From: Azotimanducus sp963663145
GTDB lineage: Bacteria; Pseudomonadota; Gammaproteobacteria; Pseudomonadales; Azotimanducaceae
Assembly: GCA_963663145.1 (NCBI GenBank)
Contig: OY760134.1
Coordinates: forward strand, 310,001 to 374,000
DNA length: 64,000 nt
Direction of reading: 5' to 3'
This document shows, in pieces, positions 32,670-41,447 of this stretch. Numbering within the stretch: position 1 is the first letter of the stretch; every line of letters starts with the position of its first letter. Below the pieces are notes generated by a model that was given only the letters and a program-made list of their open reading frames with translations, made no database searches and was not told where the DNA came from. The position numbers and the translations under genes were made by a program.

Positions 32670-33094
32670 AGTGGCTCGCCTGCTGCCTCGCCTTTGTGTT
32701 GGTGTTGCCCGCGCCGCCAGCGTTCGCCGAGCAATTCATCCAAATTGGCGACTATCAAGCGCACTACATGATCCTCGATTCGTTGAGCCTCGAACCGGAA
32801 ATCGCCAAACGCTACGGCATCACGAGAGCGAGCACGTCGTCGATTCTCACCCTGTCAATACTCGACGCCGACGGCGCATCGGTGCCGGCGCGCGTGGAAG
32901 GCACCGCTATCAACCTACTAGGCAACGCGCGCGGCCTTCGCTTTCAAGCCATCCAAGAAGGCGAAGCCCACTACATGATCGCGTCGATTCGACACACCGA
33001 AGAGCAGATGCGCTTTGAATTGACCATTGGGACACCCGATGGGGCGACGCAAGCGGTAAAGTTCGAGCAGAAGCTGTATCCGGGGATGCCGTAG
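32666..33094 (+). CDS. DUF4426 exported protein
   Basis: 142-residue periplasmic protein with signal peptide MKWLACCLAFVLVLPAPPAFAEQ. The rest is predicted beta-rich: FIQIGDYQAHYMILDSLSLEPEIAKRYGITRA and SILDADGASVPARVEG are typical DUF4426. The family sits next to metXW in many gammaproteobacteria but its role is not known. Its ATG overlaps the metW stop, so it is translationally coupled to a methionine operon despite being exported. Confidence 0.88.
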   Translation: MKWLACCLAFVLVLPAPPAFAEQFIQIGDYQAHYMILDSLSLEPEIAKRYGITRASTSSILTLSILDADGASVPARVEGTAINLLGNARGLRFQAIQEGEAHYMIASIRHTEEQMRFELTIGTPDGATQAVKFEQKLYPGMP

Positions 33095-33123
33095 CCCGGA
33101 TAGTTCGCCAGTCCGCTCTGTGC

Positions 33124-34038
33124 CTACCCCTTCAGGCTTGCCAGAAACTCCAAGGTGCGGGCGCGGCCTTCTTGATCTTCGCTCATGATGACCGCATTGA
33201 GTTCAGTGATGCCCGCGTCTTGGAAGCGTTGTATGCCTCCGCGCAGCGCATTTTCGTCGCCGAGCACGGCGATGTCGGCCGGGCCTTCGGCGCCTTCGCG
33301 ATCAAGCATGGCGCGGTAGCTTGGGAGTTGACCATAGATGACCAAATCGCGCGCGGTCTGTTCCTTGAGTGCATCGGGTTTCAAGGTCAGTCCGATGGGC
33401 ACGCCGGCGACCACGCGAGGCGCGGGTCTGCCTGCGGCTTCGGCGGCGGTGTTCAGGTGCTTGACGATGTGCGTCTCCATGGTGCGCGGTCCGACCATCC
33501 AAGTATTGGTGCCGTCTGCGAGTTCGCCGGCTATTTTCAGCATGCGTGGTCCAAGCGCCGCTACCACCACCGGCACCGCATCGGCACCCGGCACTTCGAA
33601 CTGCACGTTGGCGACGGTGAATTCATCACCTGAATAGGTCGCGGGTCGCTTGCGCACCAGGGGCATGAGCACTGAGAGGTACTCTTGCATATGGCGGGCA
33701 GGGCGCGCATAGGACATCCCGAACATGGCCTCTATGACGATTTTGTGCGAAAGGCCGATACCAAGGGTGAATCGGTTGTTCGTCGCGGCGGCTGCGGTGA
33801 GTGCCTGTTGCGCCATGGCCACCGGGTGGCGCGGATAGCTTGGCACCACCGCGGTGCCCAATCGAATGCGCGACGTGGCGGTACCAATCACCGTCAGAGC
33901 ATTGATGGCGTCAAAGGAGAATATGTTCGCCATCCACAGGGAGTCCAGACCGGCGGCCTCTACGCCCCGCGCCATCTCGATCAAGTCATCGAGCGTCTCG
34001 CGTTCGCCGCCAGCACCCGTCATCACACCTATTTCCAT
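33124..34038 (-). CDS. LLM-class F420-dependent oxidoreductase
   Basis: 304-residue luciferase-like TIM-barrel enzyme. MEIGVMTGAGGERETLDDLIEMARGVEAAGLDSLWM, TSRIRLGTAVVPSYPRHPVAMAQQALT, FTLGIGLSHK and ARPARHMQEYLSVLMPL match the subgroup of LLM enzymes known in actinobacteria to use F420 as hydride carrier. ATG 34038 is preceded by GGAAAG; an extra eight codons upstream are not needed. Its divergent neighbours make and reduce F420, strongly supporting F420 rather than FMN. The organic substrate is unknown. Confidence 0.85.
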   Translation of the reverse strand: MEIGVMTGAGGERETLDDLIEMARGVEAAGLDSLWMANIFSFDAINALTVIGTATSRIRLGTAVVPSYPRHPVAMAQQALTAAAATNNRFTLGIGLSHKIVIEAMFGMSYARPARHMQEYLSVLMPLVRKRPATYSGDEFTVANVQFEVPGADAVPVVVAALGPRMLKIAGELADGTNTWMVGPRTMETHIVKHLNTAAEAAGRPAPRVVAGVPIGLTLKPDALKEQTARDLVIYGQLPSYRAMLDREGAEGPADIAVLGDENALRGGIQRFQDAGITELNAVIMSEDQEGRARTLEFLASLKG

Positions 34039-34104
34039 GAATCTTTCCAGTGATACAAACAAGCCAAGACCTATAATAGCCAGCTCTCCTCAATACAGAC
34101 ACAA

Positions 34105-34782
34105 GTGAGCAGCAAAAACTCTGAAGAAATCTGCATCGCCATCTTGGGCGGCACCGGCGATCTGGGCACTGGCCTCGCGATTCGCTGGTCCAAGTCCGGC
34201 CATGAAATAGTGATCGGGTCGCGTACTCAGGCAAAGGCCGATGCCGCAGTTGCCGCCCTGCACGACATCAGTCCGGAAACACCGGCCCGCGCCATGGAGA
34301 ATCTGGCGGCTGCGGAGGCTGGCGATGTGGTCGTCTTGACCGTCCCCTTTGCGCACCAGCTTTCCATTCTTGAGACGGTCAAAGACGCCCTCGCGGGCAA
34401 GATTCTGATCGACGCCTCCGTGCCGCTCATGCCGCCTGCGGTGGGGCGCGTGCAACTGCCCGAAGGCGGTAGTGCCGGCAAGCGGGCGCAGGATTTCTTG
34501 GGGGAAGATGTCATGGTCGTGTCGGCATTGCAGAACGTGGCCGCGCATCTTCTTCAATCCAAGGCGGAAATCGAATGCGATGTACTGGTGGCTGGCAACA
34601 GTCCTGAAGCGCGACAAAGGGTCATCGACCTTATTGCGCAAGCGGGCATGAACGGCTTCCACGCCGGGCCCATCGACAATGCGGCTGCGGCGGAGGCCTT
34701 GACCTCCGTGCTGATACAGATCAATCGTCGCCACGACATCGCGCACTCCGGCATACGCATCGTTGGGCAGGCCTCTCATTAA
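34105..34782 (+). CDS. npdG: NADPH-dependent F420 reductase
   Basis: Transfers hydride between NADP(H) and F420. 225 residues with the Rossmann loop IAILGGTGDLGTGLAIRW (about 10-27), the NADP phosphate-binding VIGSRT, VVLTVPFAHQ, DASVPLMPP, VVSALQNVAAHLL, and VAGNSPEARQRV. All fit the F420-dependent NADP reductase (Fno/NpdG) family. The start is GTG 34105. It lies 66 bp from the divergent LLM gene and 8 bp before cofE, at the head of the F420 operon, implying that NADPH supplies the reduced cofactor; no F420-dependent glucose-6-phosphate dehydrogenase is seen here. Confidence 0.9.
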   Translation: MSSKNSEEICIAILGGTGDLGTGLAIRWSKSGHEIVIGSRTQAKADAAVAALHDISPETPARAMENLAAAEAGDVVVLTVPFAHQLSILETVKDALAGKILIDASVPLMPPAVGRVQLPEGGSAGKRAQDFLGEDVMVVSALQNVAAHLLQSKAEIECDVLVAGNSPEARQRVIDLIAQAGMNGFHAGPIDNAAAAEALTSVLIQINRRHDIAHSGIRIVGQASH

Positions 34783-34790
34783 CCGCAAGG

Positions 34791-35567
34791 GTGCCGTGTA
34801 GGGTGTCGGCGCAGTTCTCCGTTCACTCCATCACGGGCGTGCCTATGGTCAACCCCGGCGACGACCTCGCCGGCATTATTGTCGAGTCCATCAAGGCGAA
34901 CGGCCTGGCGCTTGAAGACAAGGACATTCTGGTCGTTGCTCAGAAGGTGGTGTCCAAGGCGGAAGGGCGCTATGTTCGGCTCGACTCGGTGACGCCAGGC
35001 AGGCGGGCGCGGGAGGTTGCCGAAGTGACCGGCAAGGATGCAAGGCTGGTCGAGATCATTCTGCGCGAATCGAGCCAAGTTGTTCGCATGAAGCCCGGCG
35101 TGCTGATCGTGCGCCACAAGCTCGGCTGGGTATGCGCCCAGGGAGGGGTCGATCAATCAAACATCGACCATGGGGAAGGCGAACAAGTCCTGCTGCTTCC
35201 CGAAGATCCCGACGCTTCGGCGCGGCGTTTACGCGCCAAAATTCATGACTTAAGCAAAGCCTATGCGGGGATCATTATTTGCGATAGTATGAATCGGCCT
35301 TGGCGGCTTGGCTCTGTCGGTGTGGCCATTGGCTGCGCCGGTGTCGCGGCACTCGAGGATCACCGTGGTGGTGAAGACCTCTATGGTCGCGAACTACAAG
35401 TGACTCTGATTTGCAGAGCAGACGCCATTGCCAGCGCTGCCAACCTGGCGATGGGTGAGACGACTGGGAGGGTTCCGCTCACCTTGGTGCGCGGCATTGC
35501 TCTTGGGGATGCGCCAATGCGTGCCTTGGAAATCATTCGCCCAGTCGAAGAGGACATGTTCCTATGA
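34791..35567 (+). CDS. cofE: F420-0:gamma-glutamyl ligase
   Basis: Adds gamma-linked glutamates to F420-0 with GTP. 258 residues: VNPGDDLAGIIVESI, ILVVAQKVVSKAEGR, ILRESSQVVRMKPGVLIVRHKLGWVCAQGGVDQSN, VLLLPEDPDASARRLRAKI, and IICDSMNRPWRLGSVGVAIGCAGV are the family blocks. It is the single-domain CofE form, not the actinobacterial FbiB with an added nitroreductase domain. Start GTG 34791 or GTG 34803 cannot be separated; AAGG precedes the first. The stop overlaps the start of cofD (ATGA). Confidence 0.93.
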   Translation: MPCRVSAQFSVHSITGVPMVNPGDDLAGIIVESIKANGLALEDKDILVVAQKVVSKAEGRYVRLDSVTPGRRAREVAEVTGKDARLVEIILRESSQVVRMKPGVLIVRHKLGWVCAQGGVDQSNIDHGEGEQVLLLPEDPDASARRLRAKIHDLSKAYAGIIICDSMNRPWRLGSVGVAIGCAGVAALEDHRGGEDLYGRELQVTLICRADAIASAANLAMGETTGRVPLTLVRGIALGDAPMRALEIIRPVEEDMFL

Positions 35568-36613
35568 ATCTGTTCAATAAATCGCCCAAAAAGACGTTGA
35601 AGAGAAATGCCAAGAAAACCGAGAAGCCAAAATACATTGTGCTGACGGGCGGGGTCGGCGGCGCCAAGCTTTGCCAAGGACTGGCGCGAGTGCTTGATCC
35701 CGCACAAGTATTGTTCGTCGTCAACACTGGCGATGACTTCAACCATCTCGGCCTGCACATCTCACCCGACATGGACAGCCTCACCTACGCGCTCGCGGGC
35801 CTTGCCAGCAAGGCGCGCGGCTGGGGCCGAGAAGATGAAACCTGGAATTGTTTAGAGACTCTCGCCGACCTTCGCGAAGACACTTGGTTTCAGCTCGGCG
35901 ACCGCGATTTGGCGCTGCACCTCAAACGTACGGCGATGCTGGCTTCGGGTAAGACCCTGACGCAAACCACGGCCACGATCAAGAAGGCACTCGGCGTTCG
36001 GCATCGCATCGTACCCATGAGCAACGATCCGGTGCGAACCTTGATCGACACCGAGGAAGGTCTGCTCTGCTTCCAAGAGTACTTCGTGGCGAGACGATGC
36101 GAACCCAAGGTGAGGGGCTTCGTCTATGAAGGCGGGCTCGACGCGCGCGTGCCGCGCAGCGTTTTCACCTTCCTCGAGTCCGCCGAATATCGCGGCGCCA
36201 TCATCTGCCCCTCGAATCCCATGCTCAGCATCGACCCCATATTCGCGGTCGAGGGCATGCGCGACTGGCTGATGTTCCCACACCTGCCAAGGGTGGCGGT
36301 CTCTCCCATCATCCGCGGCGAAGCCGTCAAGGGCCCGACCGCCAAGCTGTTCAAGGAGTTGGGCATGGAGGTGAACGCCGTGGCCGTGGCGGAGCACTAT
36401 GGGAATTTCTTGGACGGCTTCGTCTATGATCGACGCGACCACTATCTTGCCACCCGCTTTAAGGGATTGCGCTTGCCAGCGGTTGCCACCAACACTCTGA
36501 TGGAGACCGATGACGACAAGGTCAGGCTAGCGCATGAAGTCTTGAAACTTTTGGACGAGGTCAATCTCAGCAACCGAATGTTCGGGAATCTGGAACCTTA
36601 TGACGCCTTCTAA
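35564..36613 (+). CDS. cofD: 2-phospho-L-lactate (or related) transferase
   Basis: Joins the guanylyl-activated three-carbon phospho acid to FO, giving F420-0 or a variant. 349 residues: after a basic 20-residue leader, VLTGGVGGAKLCQGLARVL (about 26-44), VNTGDDFNHLGLHISPDMDSLTYALAG, FQLGDRDLALHLKR, PSNPMLSIDPIFAV and GPTAKLFKELG are the CofD motifs. Whether the enzyme uses lactyl-, 3-phosphoglyceryl- or phosphoenolpyruvyl-GPP is not readable by eye. Overlaps cofE by 4 bp and cofC by 14 bp. Confidence 0.93.
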   Translation: MNLFNKSPKKTLKRNAKKTEKPKYIVLTGGVGGAKLCQGLARVLDPAQVLFVVNTGDDFNHLGLHISPDMDSLTYALAGLASKARGWGREDETWNCLETLADLREDTWFQLGDRDLALHLKRTAMLASGKTLTQTTATIKKALGVRHRIVPMSNDPVRTLIDTEEGLLCFQEYFVARRCEPKVRGFVYEGGLDARVPRSVFTFLESAEYRGAIICPSNPMLSIDPIFAVEGMRDWLMFPHLPRVAVSPIIRGEAVKGPTAKLFKELGMEVNAVAVAEHYGNFLDGFVYDRRDHYLATRFKGLRLPAVATNTLMETDDDKVRLAHEVLKLLDEVNLSNRMFGNLEPYDAF

Positions 36614-37286
36614 CCTGTGGGCACTGGTACCCATCAAGTCCTTCGTCGGCGCCAAGAACCGGCTGGCCGAAGCGCTCGATATGCCAACAAGGCGCCGCCT
36701 TGTGTGCGCCATGGCCGAGGATGTTATTGCGGAACTGAAGAAGTTGACCAATCTGACCGGAATCCTCATCGCGACGAAATCGGATGAGGTGCGTGCGTTC
36801 GCGAAAGAGCAGGGGGTGGAGTGCTGGGAGGATCCGGCAGAAGCCGATCTCAGCGCGGCCCTTGAGGCGGCCGCGCTTCATCTGGAATCCAGCTTCAAGG
36901 CCGATACGCTGATGATTCTTCCCTGCGATGTGCCCTTGGTCGATTCGCGGCTTTTGGCCGATGCGCTCTCGCGCCACCGCGCCTTGACTCTGGCGTCGGA
37001 CGATGAGGGCGAGGGCACCAACCTGCTGATCGCCTCTCCGCCGCGTCTCATCGACTTCTGCTACGACGGTCATGGCTTTCGGGTGCACCGTGAACGCGGA
37101 CTGGCCTTGGGGGTCGATGTGCAGGTGATTGAGGATGATCGGATTCAATTGGATGTGGACACATCGTTCGATCTTGAGCGGTTGATCGCTCATGGCGAGG
37201 GTATTGAAACGTCCCGAACCCTCCATTTGGTTAGCCGGAATCGAACAAGATTTCGTGTACCATCGAATACCAAGGAAGCTGTGTGA
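36600..37286 (+). CDS. cofC: 2-phospholactate (phospho-acid) guanylyltransferase
   Basis: Activates the phospho acid with GTP for CofD. 228 residues of nucleotidyltransferase fold: LWALVPIKSFVGAKNRLA at 6-23, MILPCDVPLVDSRLL (metal-binding Asp), DDEGEGTNLLIASPP and HGFRVHRERGLALGVDVQVIEDDRIQLDVDTSFDL. All match CofC/FbiD. It overlaps the end of cofD by 14 bp and ends 13 bp before fbiC, keeping the operon continuous. The C-terminal 25 residues are non-conserved. Confidence 0.9.
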   Translation: MTPSNLWALVPIKSFVGAKNRLAEALDMPTRRRLVCAMAEDVIAELKKLTNLTGILIATKSDEVRAFAKEQGVECWEDPAEADLSAALEAAALHLESSFKADTLMILPCDVPLVDSRLLADALSRHRALTLASDDEGEGTNLLIASPPRLIDFCYDGHGFRVHRERGLALGVDVQVIEDDRIQLDVDTSFDLERLIAHGEGIETSRTLHLVSRNRTRFRVPSNTKEAV

Positions 37287-37299
37287 GGCTGAGCAGCCC

Positions 37300-39813
37300 A
37301 TGAGTTCTCAATTCGCCGACCTGCTATTGGCCGCCGAGTCCGGTCATAGACTCGATGCGGGCCAGTGCTTGGAACTTGCGGAGCATCAGGACCTCGGTGC
37401 CCTGCGCGCGCTCATGCAGGTGGCGGCAAGGCTGCGCGATGCTGAATTTCACAACGTCGTCACCTTCTCGAAGAAGATATTCATTCCGCTCACGCACCTG
37501 TGCCGCGATGTCTGCCATTACTGCACCTTCGCGCAGACCCCCAAGCGCATCGAAGCGCCCTATATGCCGATTGAAAAGGTGTTGGACGTCGCGAGGCGCG
37601 GGGCGCAACTCGGCTGTAAGGAAGCTCTGTTCACGCTTGGCGAGAAGCCCGAGTTGCGCTACCGAGCGGCGCGCGAAGCCCTGCGGGAACTCGGCTTCGA
37701 AACCACTATCGAATACCTGCATCACGCAATGACGCGCGTGCTCGAAGAAACCGGGCTCATGCCGCACGCGAACCCCGGCAACATGACCCCGGAGGAGCTG
37801 GGGCTGCTGCGTGAAGTGTCGCCCTCCATGGGCATGATGCTTGAATCCCTGTCCGACAGGCTCTCGGAGAAGGGTATGCCGCACTACGGAAGTCCGGACA
37901 AGGTGCCTGCCGTTCGTCTGCGCACGCTCGAAGATGCCGGCAAGGCGCGCATTCCCTTCACCACGGGCATTTTGATCGGCATCGGCGAAACGCCGCGCGA
38001 ACGTATCGAATCGCTGCTCGCCATTCGCGACCTGCATGATCGCTACGGGCATATTCAGGAACTCATCATTCAGAATTTTCGCGCCAAGCCGGCCACCAAA
38101 ATGCGCGCAGCTCCAGAGCCTTCGCTGCACGAACTCTTGTGGACCATCGCGGTTGCGCGAGTCGTCTTTGGTGCCCGTATGAGCATTCAGGCACCGCCGA
38201 ACTTGAACCCCGGCGTGTTGCCGCGTCTGATTGAAGCCGGTGTCAACGATTGGGGCGGCGCCTCGCCCTTGACCGCGGACTACGTCAATCCCGAAGCGCC
38301 TTGGCCGCACTTGGACAACCTGCGCCAAGACACCCTGAAGGCTGGCAAGCACTTGAAAGAGCGCCTGACGATCTATCCCTCCTTTCTCACCGAGTATGAG
38401 ACTTGGACGCACCCGGCACTGCATCCGGCCTTACTGCGTGCGATGGATACTCGAGGCTATCCGCGAGACCCTGATTGGAGCCCCGGGGATCCGGATGCGC
38501 GGCCGCCAGAGGAAGACCTCAAACGAGTGACAGGACCGGCGCAAGGCGTTTCACGGAATTTCCTCGACCTGATCGAGGCGGCCGCCGCCGGACAAACGCT
38601 TGATGAGGCGGATGTGGTGCGCCTGTTCGCCGCCGAAGGGGATGAGTTCAGCGCGGTGTGCCAAGCTGCGAACGAAGTCCGGCAAAGGGTGAACGGCGAG
38701 AACGTTTCCTTCGTCGTCAACCGCAACATCAACTACACCAATATCTGTTATTTCAAGTGTCAATTCTGTGCGTTTTCCAAGGGCAAGCTTGCGGAGAATT
38801 TGCGCGGACGCCCCTATGATCTTGACCCCGAAGAAATCGAGCGACGGGTGCGAGAGGCTTGGGGCCGCGGCGCAACCGAGGTTTGCATGCAGGGCGGGAT
38901 TCACCCCGAGTACACGGGTGAAACCTATCTCTCCATTCTCGGCACGGTGAAGAAGGCGGCACCCGATATGCACGTACACGCCTTCTCGCCCTTGGAGGTT
39001 TGGCAGGGCGCGGCGACCTTAGGACTTTCGCTCGATGCCTACCTCAAGGCGCTACGGGAAAGCGGGCTCGGCACCCTTCCCGGAACGGCGGCAGAGATCC
39101 TCGATGATGAGGTGCGTCAGATCATTTGCCCGGACAAGATCAATACCAGCCAATGGCTGGAAGTCATGGAGACCGCGCACCGCCAAGGCATCAACAGCAC
39201 AGCCACCATCATGTTCGGCCACGTTGAGCAGACCAAACACCTCGCACGCCACCTATTGAGGTTGCGGAATCTGCAAGTCCGTACGGGTGGATTCACTGAA
39301 TTCGTCCCCTTGCCGTTCGTTCACATGGAAGCGCCCATGTACCTCAAAGGACGTGCCCGCAAGGGACCAACCTTCAGAGAGGCCATTCTTGTGCATGCCG
39401 TGGCGCGGCTGGTGTTGCATCCGCACTTTTCGAATATCCAGGCCTCCTGGGTGAAACTCGGGCATCAAGGCTTGAACGCCTGCTTAAGCGCGGGATGCAA
39501 CGATCTTGGCGGTACGCTGATGAATGAGAGCATCTCGCGTGCGGCCGGGGCCAGTCACGGTCAAGAAACCACCCCACAGCGCATGATGTCGCTCATTGAG
39601 GCGGCCGGACGCATTCCGCAGCAACGAAACACTCGCTACGGTGAAGTCTCCGAAGAGCGCAAGCAGGCGGGGCTGGCGGCGGGAGAACTCACCGAACTGA
39701 TCAACACCCCTGCCCGAAAATACGAACGCCAGCAGGGCCGCAAGCGCGAATTGCATCGCAATCAGGTTGACAATCAATCGCTCGAGCTGATCGCGAGTCT
39801 TCCAACAACTTAG
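37300..39813 (+). CDS. fbiC: Bifunctional FO synthase (CofG-CofH fusion)
   Basis: Makes FO, the F420 chromophore, from tyrosine and 5-amino-6-ribitylaminouracil with two radical SAM domains. 837 residues from ATG 37300, preceded by GAGG; the frame is open further back over cofC. The CofG half has CRDVCHYCTF (CX3CX2C, about 69-78) with LFTLGEKPELR; the CofH half has CYFKCQFCAF (about 483-492) with CMQGGIHPEYTGETY and GTAAEILDDEVR. The fused form is usual in actinobacteria and is also found in proteobacteria with F420. The ribityl precursor links it to riboflavin synthesis. Ends 4 bp from the convergent MFS gene. Confidence 0.95.
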   Translation: MSSQFADLLLAAESGHRLDAGQCLELAEHQDLGALRALMQVAARLRDAEFHNVVTFSKKIFIPLTHLCRDVCHYCTFAQTPKRIEAPYMPIEKVLDVARRGAQLGCKEALFTLGEKPELRYRAAREALRELGFETTIEYLHHAMTRVLEETGLMPHANPGNMTPEELGLLREVSPSMGMMLESLSDRLSEKGMPHYGSPDKVPAVRLRTLEDAGKARIPFTTGILIGIGETPRERIESLLAIRDLHDRYGHIQELIIQNFRAKPATKMRAAPEPSLHELLWTIAVARVVFGARMSIQAPPNLNPGVLPRLIEAGVNDWGGASPLTADYVNPEAPWPHLDNLRQDTLKAGKHLKERLTIYPSFLTEYETWTHPALHPALLRAMDTRGYPRDPDWSPGDPDARPPEEDLKRVTGPAQGVSRNFLDLIEAAAAGQTLDEADVVRLFAAEGDEFSAVCQAANEVRQRVNGENVSFVVNRNINYTNICYFKCQFCAFSKGKLAENLRGRPYDLDPEEIERRVREAWGRGATEVCMQGGIHPEYTGETYLSILGTVKKAAPDMHVHAFSPLEVWQGAATLGLSLDAYLKALRESGLGTLPGTAAEILDDEVRQIICPDKINTSQWLEVMETAHRQGINSTATIMFGHVEQTKHLARHLLRLRNLQVRTGGFTEFVPLPFVHMEAPMYLKGRARKGPTFREAILVHAVARLVLHPHFSNIQASWVKLGHQGLNACLSAGCNDLGGTLMNESISRAAGASHGQETTPQRMMSLIEAAGRIPQQRNTRYGEVSEERKQAGLAAGELTELINTPARKYERQQGRKRELHRNQVDNQSLELIASLPTT

Positions 39814-39817
39814 CGAT

Positions 39818-41152
39818 TCATCTCGCTACTCCGTTTTGCGCGGGAAAGGATTCTTGCGCTTCCTCCTTCAAGGGTCGCTTCCGGTATCGTTCGACGGTCG
39901 CGAGTTGAATCTCATGCACCGGCTTATCCCCACGTGCCCGCACCGCGAGGATAAGCGGCAGAATCAGTCCGGCATTGAGCGCCAAGCTTCCGGCCGCGAC
40001 AAACAGCCAAGTGATGCGCATGCCACCCAGTTCAAAGACGTAGCCCACCAATGGTCCGATCACTGCGAAGGCGAAGCGAAATCCGAAGCTCGCCAGCGAA
40101 TTGACCGTGGCGCGAATCTCCGAGGGAATGCGCGAATTGACAGCGTCCCGCAAGAGCACGATGCCCAGTCCGCGCGCCACGAACACGAGTATGGCGGCAA
40201 AGAAGCCTATGAGCGGGCCGAAGGCCGCGAGGCCCAAGTAGCCGACGACCGGAATCAGCGCGATGAATCCCAATCGGAGGGAGGCCGGCACTAGTCTCAC
40301 CAGACGATGCGAAATCTGCCCTGACACAGCCGCCACAAGGCTCAGTATCGCCCACAGATAGCCGAAGTACTCGAGTGGAATCTCTTGGAGTTGCCATTGC
40401 TTTTGTAAGAGCCAGACCACGAAGAAGGTGCTCAAGCTCCAGAAGGCGAGCGACAGAAAGGCGAAACGCAGCACCGGACTGACCGTGAGCAGCAGCCGCA
40501 AGATCAGCGCGAAATTCTCGCGGTGACGCCGCTTCGAAAGTTGGCGGCGTGCGGGCTCGAAAATGAACAGACTGACCAGCATCGGCATCCAAGCGACTAG
40601 GGCTTGAACGCCGATCAGTACCTTAAGGGAGTCGAACGCCAAGAGTACGCCGGCAAGCACGCTCGCCAGTGCGGCGGACAAGGTGTCGAGCAGAAACAAG
40701 CGTCGAACGGCCTTGGGGCGCCGACCCTCAAGCCCGCCTATAGCCAGTTCGGTATCGTAGAGAAGCGCAAGATCGGCACCCGAAATCAAACTGTACGCGG
40801 CCGCCATGCAGAGCTCGAAGCCGACAAGCATGGCGAAGCCTTCCGAAAAGTAGAGCAAGAGCGTGCCTAAGCCATAGAAAATGCTGCCGACGACCAGCGT
40901 CTGCTTGCGGCCAATGAGGTCGGCGAGATAGCCGGACGGCACTTCAAGGCTGGCGACAGCGAAACCGAATATGGCTTGCAGCAGCAGAATGTCGCCGAGG
41001 TCGAGCCCGCGCGATTCGAAGATCGGCACGATGACCGGCATGATCAGCGAGAACACATGAAAGAAACTCACGCCGATAATGAGCAGCAGATTACGACGCA
41101 GCAGCCGCTCCGGCTGCGCGTTCTTCATCTCTTGTGTCGTTTCTTGCGTCAT
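39818..41152 (-). CDS. MFS transporter
   Basis: 444-residue inner membrane protein with 12 predicted segments. The MFS loop 2-3 motif is GYLADLIGRKQTLVVG (about 75-90); a cytoplasmic basic loop RRQLSKRRHREN near 205 separates two halves. The substrate is unknown. It is convergent with the F420 operon and separated from it by 4 bp, so a link is possible only by proximity. Upstream, toward fthC, lies a strong hairpin terminator. Confidence 0.8.
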   Translation of the reverse strand: MTQETTQEMKNAQPERLLRRNLLLIIGVSFFHVFSLIMPVIVPIFESRGLDLGDILLLQAIFGFAVASLEVPSGYLADLIGRKQTLVVGSIFYGLGTLLLYFSEGFAMLVGFELCMAAAYSLISGADLALLYDTELAIGGLEGRRPKAVRRLFLLDTLSAALASVLAGVLLAFDSLKVLIGVQALVAWMPMLVSLFIFEPARRQLSKRRHRENFALILRLLLTVSPVLRFAFLSLAFWSLSTFFVVWLLQKQWQLQEIPLEYFGYLWAILSLVAAVSGQISHRLVRLVPASLRLGFIALIPVVGYLGLAAFGPLIGFFAAILVFVARGLGIVLLRDAVNSRIPSEIRATVNSLASFGFRFAFAVIGPLVGYVFELGGMRITWLFVAAGSLALNAGLILPLILAVRARGDKPVHEIQLATVERYRKRPLKEEAQESFPAQNGVAR

Positions 41153-41180
41153 CTCAGTCTGTTTGATCTTTCATGCGGCA

Positions 41181-41219
41181 AAAAAAAGCCCCGGACTCTT
41201 TCGGTTCCGGGGCTTTTTC
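41181..41219 (-). terminator. Rho-independent terminator
   Basis: A 13-bp stem (41184-41196 with 41207-41219, core GCCCCGGA / TCCGGGGC) has a 10-nt loop and, on the minus strand, is followed by eight T. It lies about 230 bp after fthC and just before the MFS gene, so it closes the leftward zapB-zapA-6S-fthC transcripts; the A-run on the other side makes it potentially bidirectional. Bases 41220-41447 show no gene I can support. Confidence 0.85.
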
Positions 41220-41447
41220 GATTGCGGATTTCCGCTTCTTTCGATCGTCTCTTCTAACTTCTTATGTTATGGAGACCTCCCCCGGCGCCAATTCTTGGTC
41301 GAGCAGCGCTGGAAAACGCACACCCGAACGGACGGCGGACGCATGCCTTGCATCTCGGCCGCACGCCACATTGGCTGACTTGTCGTGTCTTTGATGTTCA
41401 TTTGCTTCTGATTTCGCTGAAATCCAGCGCGAATCGCACACTGTCAA

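Noticed and set aside
37324..38424. 366-aa open frame on the minus strand
   Set aside because: Shadow of fbiC, whose radical SAM motifs are unmistakable on the other strand.
41267..41401. 44-codon minus-strand frame ahead of the terminator
   Set aside because: No ribosome site, no recognisable features; may simply be fthC trailer.
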